Source: an uncultured Clostridia bacterium
GTDB lineage: Bacteria > Bacillota > Clostridia > UBA1381
Assembly: GCA_949742185.1 (NCBI GenBank)
Contig: CATJNN010000096.1
Coordinates: 1-33,695 of the forward strand
DNA: 33,695 nucleotides
Reading direction: 5' to 3'
Part shown: positions 1 through 8,500 of the stretch, piece after piece
Position numbering within the stretch: position 1 is the first letter of the stretch
How the letters are laid out: each line of letters opens with the position of its first letter
Program-made: the position numbers and the translations under genes
The notes under the pieces: model-generated
Told to the model about the DNA's origin: nothing
Database searches by the model: none
Seen by the model: only the letters and a program-made list of their open reading frames with translations

Positions 1-29
1 ATAAAAAAATAAAATTACAGGGAAATATA

Positions 30-449
30 ATGATTAATATCAGACACGTGCAGAACAAAGACAAGGATTTTTGGTTTAGTTTAGACAGACATCTGCCCGA
101 ATCGGAATTCTGCAAAAAAGTAAGAGATAAAACAGGATATGTGCTGTTGGAAAACAATATACCCGTCGGTCTGCTTCGATACAACCTTTTTTGGGACAAC
201 ACCCCCTTTTGCGCCATGCTTTTTGTCGAATGCAATATGCGCGGCAAGGGGTATGGAAAAAAGCTCATGCTGCATTGGGAAAAAGAAATGAAATCTATGG
301 GATATAAAATGGTTATGACCTCCACACAATCAGACGAAAACGCCCAGAACTTTTATCGCCGGCACGGTTATCAGGACGCGGGGGTTCTGCTTTTGAATAT
401 ACCTGAATACGAGCAGCCTGCGGAAATCTTTTTTATTAAGGCGATATAA
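30..449 (+). CDS. GNAT-family N-acetyltransferase
   Basis: A 139-residue protein of the usual length for a single-domain GCN5-related N-acetyltransferase, which moves an acetyl group from acetyl-CoA to an amine. The acetyl-CoA pyrophosphate-binding signature is visible as RGKGYGKKLM around residues 71-80, preceded by the beta-4 strand AMLFVECNM. It is followed by the typical C-terminal part with NAQNFYRRHGY, where the Tyr of the family often acts as general acid. The substrate cannot be told from sequence. The start ATG has an AGGGA ribosome site about 6 bases upstream. The gene is 59 bases ahead of the decarboxylase gene on the same strand and may share its transcript, but no clear promoter was seen for either. 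The family call is secure; a specific role is not. Confidence 0.9.
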   Translation: MINIRHVQNKDKDFWFSLDRHLPESEFCKKVRDKTGYVLLENNIPVGLLRYNLFWDNTPFCAMLFVECNMRGKGYGKKLMLHWEKEMKSMGYKMVMTSTQSDENAQNFYRRHGYQDAGVLLLNIPEYEQPAEIFFIKAI

Positions 450-508
450 ATTCCTATAACAGACAATAAAAAAATCAGACAAAAAACTTAAGAAAGAAGT
501 GATTTAAA

Positions 509-1933
509 ATGTCAAACACACCGCTTTTTGATAAGATAGACGAATATGCTCGCCGTCGGCGCGTATCTTTCGCCATGCCTGGACACAAAGGCGGCAAGGG
601 ACTTGACCGCACTATTCAGCACAATCCGTTCCGTCTTGATGTGACCGAGCTTTCAGACACAGAAGATTTATATGCTCCCTCCCATGCGCTCAGCAGCTCC
701 AGGCAAGCTGCGGCTGAATTTTTTGGCGCGCAGGACACATTTTTTCTCGTTAACGGCTCAACGGCAGGAATATATGCCATGCTCGCCGCTTCATGCTCTC
801 CCGGCGATACTGTGCTTGTAAACCGCGCATGTCACGCGTCGGTTATTAATGCGTGCGTGATGCTCGGCTTGTCTCCTGTTTTCATAAAGCAGGATATTAT
901 AGACTCTTTTGCAATTCCGGCAGCGATAAATCAAAAAAACGTTGCTGATATGCTCGATAAGTATCCGAATACAAAGGCTGTGCTTGTCACTTCACCGTCG
1001 TATTACGGACTTGCTTCCGATTTGTCTGTGCTTGCAAAAATAACTCACACGCGTGGCATACCTCTGCTTGTCGACGAAGCGCACGGAGCGCATTTTGCCG
1101 TTGATGAAAGCATCTTCCCCAAAACGGCTATGAGTCAAGGCGCAGACCTGTCAGTTCAGAGCGCGCATAAAACGCTTAACGCTCTTAATCAGGCGTCATA
1201 TCTGCACTACAACAGTGACATCATAGACAAAGACCGCGTGCGCGACGCGTTGAGAATGCTCCAGACCTCCAGTCCGTCATATTTAATTGCATCGTCGGCG
1301 GATTTAGCGCGCGGCGAGCTTGTCTCCTCGGGGAAACGCATGTGGAACGCTTTATTTGAACGGTGCGAAAATCTTCGGGAAAAGGTTGCGGCACGAACAA
1401 AGGTGAAATTCATGTCTATGCTTATGAACTCTCAGTATAATATAGAAAAAGTTGATGAAACGCGCATTGTCATGAATTTTTCAGCATATAAAACGACAGG
1501 ATTCGAGGTTTCGGACATGCTTCGCGAGGACTACGGTATTGATGTAGAAATGGCGGATTTGCTGAATATTGTGTGCATCGCCACCCCCGCCAACACACAA
1601 AGCGATTTTGCAAAACTTGAGCGCGGGGTGACCGCTATATGCGATTCGCTTGCTCCCGCTGAAACAGAGCCTGCTTTTCCGCCGCCGCCTATTCCGGATA
1701 TGGCGATGACTCCGCAGAAAGCATTTTATTCTAAAGGCTCATATGTAAGACTAGACGAAGCGGTGGGCTGCGTGTCACGTTCAACGGTTATCGCATATCC
1801 TCCCGCCGTGCCGATTATATGCGCGGGCGAACTTGTGACCGGCGAGTGCGCAGGGTATATCAGCGCGCTTATGGAGGTTGGCGCCAAGCTCATAGGACTT
1901 AACGAAAACGGATTTATATCTATTGTGGAGTAG
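509..1933 (+). CDS. Orn/Lys/Arg decarboxylase family protein (PLP enzyme, short form)
   Basis: A 474-residue fold-type I PLP enzyme of the Orn/Lys/Arg decarboxylase major-domain family, in the short form typical of Firmicutes (YaaO/SpeA-like) rather than the long inducible E. coli form. Visible landmarks are the N-terminal SFAMPGHKGGKG, the cofactor-binding aspartate in DEAHGAHF (Asp189), and SAHKT, in which Lys221 should form the Schiff base with PLP. The C-terminal domain (residues about 390-474) carries the conserved YPPAVPI and PGE-like elements (here AGELVTGE). Such enzymes make polyamines or their precursors from basic amino acids; whether the substrate is arginine, lysine or ornithine cannot be read here. 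The stop is 3 bases before the recD2 start, and the recD2 ribosome site lies inside this gene, so the two are probably one transcript. Confidence 0.9.
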   Translation: MSNTPLFDKIDEYARRRRVSFAMPGHKGGKGLDRTIQHNPFRLDVTELSDTEDLYAPSHALSSSRQAAAEFFGAQDTFFLVNGSTAGIYAMLAASCSPGDTVLVNRACHASVINACVMLGLSPVFIKQDIIDSFAIPAAINQKNVADMLDKYPNTKAVLVTSPSYYGLASDLSVLAKITHTRGIPLLVDEAHGAHFAVDESIFPKTAMSQGADLSVQSAHKTLNALNQASYLHYNSDIIDKDRVRDALRMLQTSSPSYLIASSADLARGELVSSGKRMWNALFERCENLREKVAARTKVKFMSMLMNSQYNIEKVDETRIVMNFSAYKTTGFEVSDMLREDYGIDVEMADLLNIVCIATPANTQSDFAKLERGVTAICDSLAPAETEPAFPPPPIPDMAMTPQKAFYSKGSYVRLDEAVGCVSRSTVIAYPPAVPIICAGELVTGECAGYISALMEVGAKLIGLNENGFISIVE

Positions 1934-1936
1934 AAC

Positions 1937-4201
1937 ATGGACGAAGAATTAAAAATCACCGGTCTTGTTACCGACATTATTTACGCCAACAGCGATAACG
2001 GATACACCGTATGCGAAATTGAGTCGTCAGAAGACGGCTCTTTAACCGCAACCGGATATATGCCGTATCTGACCGAGGGGGAAAACGTGTGTCTCACGGG
2101 CGTCTGGACAACGCACCCCGAATACGGCGACCAATTTAAAGTCAGCATATATGAGAGTGTTTTACCGTCTGACGAACAGTCTGTTCTGCAATACCTTTCA
2201 TCCGGCATTGTTGCAGGAGTCGGCGCGGCAACAGCGAAGCGGCTTGTCGAACGTTTCGGAGCCGACACTCTAAACATAATGCTTACTGAGCCTAAAAGAC
2301 TCAGCGAGCTAAAAGGCATAAGCGAGAAAAAAGCTCTGAAAATCGGAGAATCATATGCAGAAGTGCAGTCAATGCAAAGTATTATTCTGTTTCTTCAAAA
2401 ATATCGTATATCTCCGAACTTTGCCATGCGTATCCATCGCATATTGGGTTCAAACGCAGTTGAGCGCATAATGCAAAATCCATATATACTTGCAGAAAAC
2501 GTGGAAGGCGTAAGCTTTAAAACCTCAGACCATATTGCATTTACACAGGGACTTCCCAAAAACAGCTCCGAACGTCTGCGCTCAGGCATTAAATATATTC
2601 TCAGCGACGCCGCATATGCGAACGGACATGTATATATGCCGAAAACCCTTTTAATTCAACATACGGCGTATAAGCTTGGCGTTGACGAGATTGAGATTGA
2701 AAACGCGCTCTCGGCTCTTGCTCTTGACAAGGATGTGTTTTTCGACGAAGTTGAAAATACACCCGTATGCTATCTGTCATATTTTTATGAGGCGGAACTG
2801 TACGTTGCCCGCCGCATAATTTCACTGTCCGAATATGAGCAGAAATATAAAATGAGCGAAAAAGAAATTGAGACCGCAATTTCCGAAGCCGAAAAACAAA
2901 ACGGCATAACCCTTGCTCATGAACAGCGCGACGCGGCGTTTACCTCAGTACAGTCGGGATTCATGGTTCTCACAGGAGGACCCGGAACAGGAAAAACGAC
3001 CGTTATTAAAACCATACTGTCATTAATGAAATCACTGTCGCTAAAAATTGCACTTGCCGCGCCCACAGGCAGAGCGGCAAAACGTCTTACCGAAGTGACC
3101 GGAGTTGAAGCAAAAACCATACACCGCCTTTTAGGTACAAAATCCGATTCAGACGGAACGGCAAACCATTTCACTCATAATGAGACCAACCCGCTCAGCG
3201 CGGACGTTATCATAATAGACGAAGCCAGCATGATTGACCTACAGCTTATGCACTCGCTTCTGCGCGCGGCGAAAACCGGCGCAAAGGTTATACTTGCAGG
3301 AGACGCCGACCAGCTTCCGTCCGTCGGCCCCGGAAATGTGCTGCGCGATATAATATCCTGCGGCGGCGTTCCTGTCATCCGTCTTGACCATATTTTTCGT
3401 CAGGCGGAAAAAAGCCTTATAGTAGTGAACGCGCACAAAATCAACCGCGGAGAAATGCCAGACTTAGACGTTAAAGACAACGACTTCTTCTTTTTAAAAA
3501 GAAAAACGCAGGACGAAAGCGCATATACTGTAGTAGACTTGTGCAAAAACCGTTTGCCAAAATCATATCATATAAATCCAATATCCCAGATACAGGTGCT
3601 TGCGCCGGCAAAAAAAGGCGCCGCCGGAGTTATCGCGCTTAACAGCGCGCTTCAGGAGGCTCTGAATCCGCCGAATATTTTGAAACCTGAATATATACAT
3701 GGAAAAATCACATTCCGCAAAGGCGACAAGGTTATGCAGACAAAAAACAACTACGACATACCCTGGACGCGTTACATCAGCGAGGATGAAACCGAGGAAG
3801 GGCAGGGCGTTTATAACGGCGATATGGGAATTGTACAGAACGTCGCAGTAAAGGACAAACAACTCACTGTAATATTTGATGACGACCGCGTGGTTACATA
3901 TCAATTCTCTGAAATAGACCAGCTTGATTTATCATATGCAATAACTGTGCACAAAAGCCAGGGCAGCGAATTTGCTTACGTTGTTCTTCCCGTGTGCATG
4001 TCAATTCCCGCGCTTACATTCCGCAATTTGTTCTATACCGCTATAACCCGCGCAAAAATAATGGTTATTCTTGTCGGAAGCGAGCGCGTGGTGAACGCTA
4101 TGGTTCAGAACAACACACAGCGCGAACGTTATTCGGGACTTTGTGAAAAAATGACTATGATAAAAAACGCATTATCGGAAAAAGCGCCGTGGGAGGAATA
4201 A
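1937..4201 (+). CDS. recD2: ATP-dependent RecD2-type DNA helicase
   Basis: A 754-residue SF1B 5'-3' DNA helicase of the RecD2 type, found in bacteria that lack RecBCD or use it separately. Order of parts: N-terminal OB-like domain (about 1-85); helix-hairpin-helix segment (about 90-140, with GVGAATAKR and ELKGISEKKA); Walker A GGPGTGKTT at 347-355; APTGRAAKR (motif Ia); Walker B IIIDEAS with Asp428-Glu429; GDADQLPSVGPG (motif III); and C-terminal HKSQGSEF near residue 672 followed by the AITRAK motif VI. All helicase motifs are intact and the length is normal for the family. The start ATG is preceded by GTGGAG, 6 bases upstream, which overlaps the end of the decarboxylase gene. The known role of the family is in DNA repair and replication-fork maintenance. 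A terminator-like hairpin overlaps the stop codon. Confidence 0.96.
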   Translation: MDEELKITGLVTDIIYANSDNGYTVCEIESSEDGSLTATGYMPYLTEGENVCLTGVWTTHPEYGDQFKVSIYESVLPSDEQSVLQYLSSGIVAGVGAATAKRLVERFGADTLNIMLTEPKRLSELKGISEKKALKIGESYAEVQSMQSIILFLQKYRISPNFAMRIHRILGSNAVERIMQNPYILAENVEGVSFKTSDHIAFTQGLPKNSSERLRSGIKYILSDAAYANGHVYMPKTLLIQHTAYKLGVDEIEIENALSALALDKDVFFDEVENTPVCYLSYFYEAELYVARRIISLSEYEQKYKMSEKEIETAISEAEKQNGITLAHEQRDAAFTSVQSGFMVLTGGPGTGKTTVIKTILSLMKSLSLKIALAAPTGRAAKRLTEVTGVEAKTIHRLLGTKSDSDGTANHFTHNETNPLSADVIIIDEASMIDLQLMHSLLRAAKTGAKVILAGDADQLPSVGPGNVLRDIISCGGVPVIRLDHIFRQAEKSLIVVNAHKINRGEMPDLDVKDNDFFFLKRKTQDESAYTVVDLCKNRLPKSYHINPISQIQVLAPAKKGAAGVIALNSALQEALNPPNILKPEYIHGKITFRKGDKVMQTKNNYDIPWTRYISEDETEEGQGVYNGDMGIVQNVAVKDKQLTVIFDDDRVVTYQFSEIDQLDLSYAITVHKSQGSEFAYVVLPVCMSIPALTFRNLFYTAITRAKIMVILVGSERVVNAMVQNNTQRERYSGLCEKMTMIKNALSEKAPWEE

Positions 4202-4218
4202 CCCTTCGCGGCGTTTTT
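4185..4218 (+). terminator. Probable intrinsic terminator of the recD2 transcript
   Basis: CGCCG (4185-4189) pairs with CGGCG (4209-4213), with an inner GGG/CCC pairing, and TTTTT follows directly. The hairpin starts in the last codons of recD2 and is interrupted by a bulge, so it is weaker than the other terminators in the window. Confidence 0.5.
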
Positions 4219-4233
4219 AAGTTTTATTATTTT

Positions 4234-4312
4234 CCGAATTGTTCACAACATAGATTAATGAAGACAACTCTGGATGTTAACTTTGCTGTCTCTTCACAAC
4301 GCAATTAATAAA
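4234..4312 (-). repeat. Degenerate copies of an intergenic hairpin repeat
   Basis: Positions 4282-4312 match 25 of 31 bases of the reverse complement of the repeat unit at 25204-25265 (shared cores TTTGCTGT and CACAACGCA). Just left of it, 4234-4262 holds CCGAATT, then CACAACA, then ATTAATGAA, which fits a second copy that has lost its middle part. The hairpin itself is missing in both, so these are decayed relics. The gap from 4219 to 4365 holds nothing else recognisable. Confidence 0.55.
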
Positions 4313-4365
4313 GGTGTCTTTGGGCATCCCATTCCTCATCATTTTTACTGTTGCTTTGCAATAAA

Positions 4366-4407
4366 ATAAAAATACCATGAGGGATTTACTCCCGCATGGT
4401 ATTTTCA
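4366..4407 (-). terminator. Intrinsic terminator of the M60-SLH operon
   Basis: A 14-bp stem with one mismatch: AATACCATGAGGGA (4371-4384) against TCCCGCATGGTATT (4390-4403), with a 5-base loop. Read on the minus strand it is followed by TTTTTATTTTATT, a good U-tract, directly after the stop of the SLH gene. It may also stop leftover transcription from recD2 on the plus strand. Confidence 0.9.
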
Positions 4408-4415
4408 TATCTCGA

Positions 4416-5540
4416 TTAATTCACCTTTTGCAAAAATCTGCTTAATATCGCCGCAACCTCCGCACGCGTTGCCGTATCCTGCGGCGCAAACTTACCGTCT
4501 TCACGCCCCTGAATAAGTCCCATGCGCTGCGCAAGCGATACAGACTCTTTAGCCCATTCGCTTATAGCGTCGCTGTCTGTAAAAGTAATTTCCGCGTTGT
4601 CCGCTGCCGGAATCTTATTACACAAACGCGCAAAATTAACCGTCATAACAGCAATCTGCTCCCTTGTTATAGAAACATCCGGACCAAATTTACCTTCACC
4701 TATTCCGTTAACAAGTCCCGTTCCTCCGGCCCATGCTACGGCATTCGTATACCATTGACCGTCTGCAACATCGACAAAAGTCATCGGATTGTCACAAGGA
4801 ATATTCCATTCGTTTCCAAGCTTTTCTCCGAACCGACTGAGAACCGTAACATACATAGCTCTCGTCATCTGCGCATGGGGCTCGAATTTATTATTTTCTA
4901 CTCCATTAAAAACACCTTTTTCCGCAACATACTTTATTGAGTCGCTTGCCCAGAAATCAGACGGTACATCTACAAAGCCGCCGACTGGTTGCGTTGGCGT
5001 TACGGGCTGCGGATTATAAATTACAGGTCCCCCGTTCCATCCGGTGGTGCCCGAAGACGATCCGGAACTTGAACCGGAATTTGAGTTTGAACCAGAGCTC
5101 TTCACGCTGACCGTAATATTCTTATACTCTGTCGGACGCATAGAACGATTAAGCAGTATCAAATCCGCTCTACTTCCTATGCTAATCTCCTTGTTTGCTT
5201 TCAGCGTCGCAAGCTTTACCGTCTTGCTGCCGTCCGCAATATCATTAAAATCTACATATAAAACTATATCGCCGTCTTCACGGTTCACAACAGAATATTT
5301 TCCTTTATCACTGTTGGAAAGAGTGTAATTAACCCCCGAACCTTTCGCGTCAAGCGTTAACTGCGCCGAATAAAAATATCCGCCCGCGTTTTTAATTGAG
5401 ATATCCGCGCTTCGTTTATCATTAGAAAGCTCTACGCTTATACTTGGCTTTCCGTCTGCCGCGAAAACCGCGGCAGACGAAGTTATTACCATACAAGCAA
5501 CACAAAACGCCGATATGACTTTAGAGATAAAACTTTTCAT
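4416..5540 (-). CDS. SLH-anchored surface protein with a possible cohesin-like N-terminal domain
   Basis: A 374-residue exported protein. Residues 1-28 are a signal peptide (cleavage likely after VFAA). Residues about 31-147 form one all-beta domain with SADISIKNAGG, a FYSAQLTLDAKG strand and DIVLYVDFND followed by VKLATLKA; this strand order resembles cohesins, but it is short and the match is only by eye. A Ser/Gly linker (149-172) leads to three SLH repeats (about 188-236, 252-302, 317-370), each with the Phe-x-Asp-Val or TFTDS start and the TRA/TRE element. SLH triplets bind pyruvylated secondary cell-wall polymer. The gene starts on the TAATG overlap with the stop of the upstream M60 gene, with GGAG just before it, so its translation is coupled to that gene. 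Inference: it is the wall anchor for the dockerin protein. Confidence 0.9.
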   Translation of the reverse strand: MKSFISKVISAFCVACMVITSSAAVFAADGKPSISVELSNDKRSADISIKNAGGYFYSAQLTLDAKGSGVNYTLSNSDKGKYSVVNREDGDIVLYVDFNDIADGSKTVKLATLKANKEISIGSRADLILLNRSMRPTEYKNITVSVKSSGSNSNSGSSSGSSSGTTGWNGGPVIYNPQPVTPTQPVGGFVDVPSDFWASDSIKYVAEKGVFNGVENNKFEPHAQMTRAMYVTVLSRFGEKLGNEWNIPCDNPMTFVDVADGQWYTNAVAWAGGTGLVNGIGEGKFGPDVSITREQIAVMTVNFARLCNKIPAADNAEITFTDSDAISEWAKESVSLAQRMGLIQGREDGKFAPQDTATRAEVAAILSRFLQKVN

Positions 5541-8500
5541 TAAATTTCATCTCCTTCCAGAATTATATCCGGCATTGAAGCGTATGACGGCGAATCAATC
5601 CATATTGTATCGCTTGTCTTGCGCTTGCTCTCCGTGCTGTCTATTGTGTCGGTGCGATAAAGCTCCGCATTAATCTGCGCAGGCAGCAGACTGTCCGCCG
5701 AACAGTCGTGCGCGTCGCCCACTCCTTGAAGCTCCGCTTCTTTCTGTACATCCGGAACAAATATGAATATACCGTCGCTTATATCGCTCACCTCGCCGTC
5801 CGCCGGAATCTCAGCGAACAACAATGCATAACCGTCAATAGCTCTCTCTGTAACCGTCTCCTCGTTTGTTTCGGGATTAACAGAAATAAATTTACCGTTA
5901 ACCTGAATTGTATTATACATCGGGTCGCCGCGGTATGTGCCCGTCACAACGATAGTTCCCGCTTTTATAGTTGAGGTTCCGCCCTCTCCGTCGTCATAAA
6001 CATAATCGCTCTTAAGCACTCCCACTGCCGCGTCTGAAGTAAACTCAATATTATCTCCCGCATAACTGATAAGCTCAATCGACGCGTCTGCCGGAACTCC
6101 GCTTATTGTTATTTCTTTCGCGTCATATGTCCATATGCGCGTATCTGTTGTTCCGGGTTTATTAAAGTAGGATACATAATATCCCGCGTCCGGCGTTTCA
6201 TTATTTGCAAAATCACCGTTCTTCGCGATTACCTCCGCTTCGCCGTCGCGCGCTATAGATACAGTATATACTCCTGTTGACGGAGCGTTTGTAATCTTAA
6301 CTCCTGAAACTGCCGTCTGTTTGTTCATTACAAGCTTAATCGAACCATCCGAATTCTTTGTTTCAGTGTACGCGCTCTTATCAATAGTCTTTACATATGA
6401 AATACGAATTTGACCCGCGTCAACCGCTTCTTCTATTTTATTTCCAAGCAGATCAACCGCCTGAACGCTGTATGAAAACGCTAAATTATTTGCAGAACCG
6501 ATTACATCCGCATAGCTTCCTGAAGCAGACGCTCCTGACGCCTTTCTGTCGTTTGCAACAAACGCCACCGTCTTTCCATTGCGTTTTATTTCCCATCCAA
6601 GCACAGACGCATTATCAGCGGCTGTACTGAACGTAACGTTAACCTGTTTTTCATTCTGAGCGTCAATCGCCGCCGAAGCCGTAGTAGCCCCGCTTGCAGC
6701 AGCACCGCCGTTTAAGCGGTAACGTCTTGAATCATCGCATAAATACTGCAGCTTTCTAGTCTCCTCAGGGTATGCTTTAAGCGTCTGCTTTGTTTCGTCG
6801 CTTAATCTCATGCCCCAGCTTTCAAAGAATTCTGTAAGATTTTTATTTGCAATCTTACTTGCGATAAGTGCAAAACGTTCGTCGCTGGTCGGCGCGCTTG
6901 TTCCTCCGCTCTTCCATTCCTTAAACAGTTTATTATAGAAATCCATCGGAGCGTCGCCTTCATCATATGCCAAATGAAGCTGCCAATACATTCCAAGCTG
7001 CACAAATACGTCGTTTGACATACCAGGGCGTCCCGCCGAAACCTTTTCATAAATACCTGCGTATTTATTGCTGTTTTCCAAACGCGATTTTAATGTGTTC
7101 TGTTTTCCGTCGTATGTTTGCGCCATCAACGAATAAATATTATTTGTTATCTCAGCCTTGCCGAGCTTATCCATGTTATGACCAATCTCGTGAGCTATTC
7201 CCCATCCGAATATACTGTTTGCCGAAGCGCCGTCAGCAAGCTCAGATACCGGTCTTCCGCATGCCATACCGCTTACAGAACCATACCCGATACCTATATG
7301 ACTGCCCGCTGCATACATAAACGCTTTCGCAAACATTCTCATATAACGTATATTTTGTCTGGACTGCATATCGCTGTTCTCAAGCGTATTGTCAATTCCC
7401 TGTGTGGTATTTACAACATGCATTATATCTTCCCACGCAAGAACATTATTATAAAGCGCGTTCACAGCGTCTTCATCGGTTTTGCCCGTTGGTTTAACAG
7501 CATTCATTACAGGCTGTGCCGCAACAGATAAAAGAACATTAGGCATGGAAATTTCTGTTGAATTAGCTATTCTTAATCCTATGTCTTTATTATTAAGCGA
7601 GCTTGTATGCTTAGTTAATTCCTCAACATAAGCCGTTATACGTTCTCTTCTTGTCGCCTCGTCTATTCCATACCAATCTGAAAGCTCAAGCGTAGGAACA
7701 GCTATGGCGCCCTTTCTTATATGGAGAGACACCTCATCAGGCTTACTGCCTGAATATTTCAAATACAACGCTCCTCCGCGCTCTGATGTCTGCGTTCCGA
7801 TTTTCGGAATATTTATGAGATTACGTCCGTTTTGAAGCGGTATTGCTCCGCCCTGCCAAGCGTTTGCTTCAGCATAATACTGCGTGGGTATTACTGAAAC
7901 TGACTCGCCTTCCGGAATATGAGCATAAATCGTAACCTGAGTATCGCTTAATTTATTTCTTTCAGCATACTCAGTAGCATATGCAACAACTCCGAGCGGC
8001 TGTAAATCGCTTCCCGCCTGACCGTACTTTTTACCATCCACGCTCGTGCTTCTTGACTGAACTCCGTTCTTAGTAATACCCAAAGCACCGCTGTCGCCGT
8101 TTAACAACTTTTCCGCAAGCTCCAGTTCGTCAAGAAGTATATCCTTATCCACATAATAACCCTCCGCGTCGTTCGCCTGAGCGCGAAGATCGGCAATTTT
8201 AGTCTGTGCCGCCGCTTTATCTGCAAGCGTTTCCGCTGAAAGCTCTGTGTATATATCGTTTGCAAACAAAGCTCGCACATCGGACGCAAGATTATCAGAC
8301 TCATAGAACACCGCTTCCGAAAGGCTGACGCCTGTCGGCGAACCGTCCCACTGGGCGATAGACACAGCTAATTTCTTTACAGTTGTCTTATCAAACGGCA
8401 AAATCATATAACCCGTCACATTAGAATTGATAGCTATATTTTTTCCCGAAACAAGATTTTTCTGATTTCCCTCTTCATCCCATACCGTGATTGAATATCT

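Noticed and set aside
6967-7531. Two overlapping plus-strand frames opposite the M60 domain
   Set aside because: They lie across the conserved HExxH coding region and have no translation signals.
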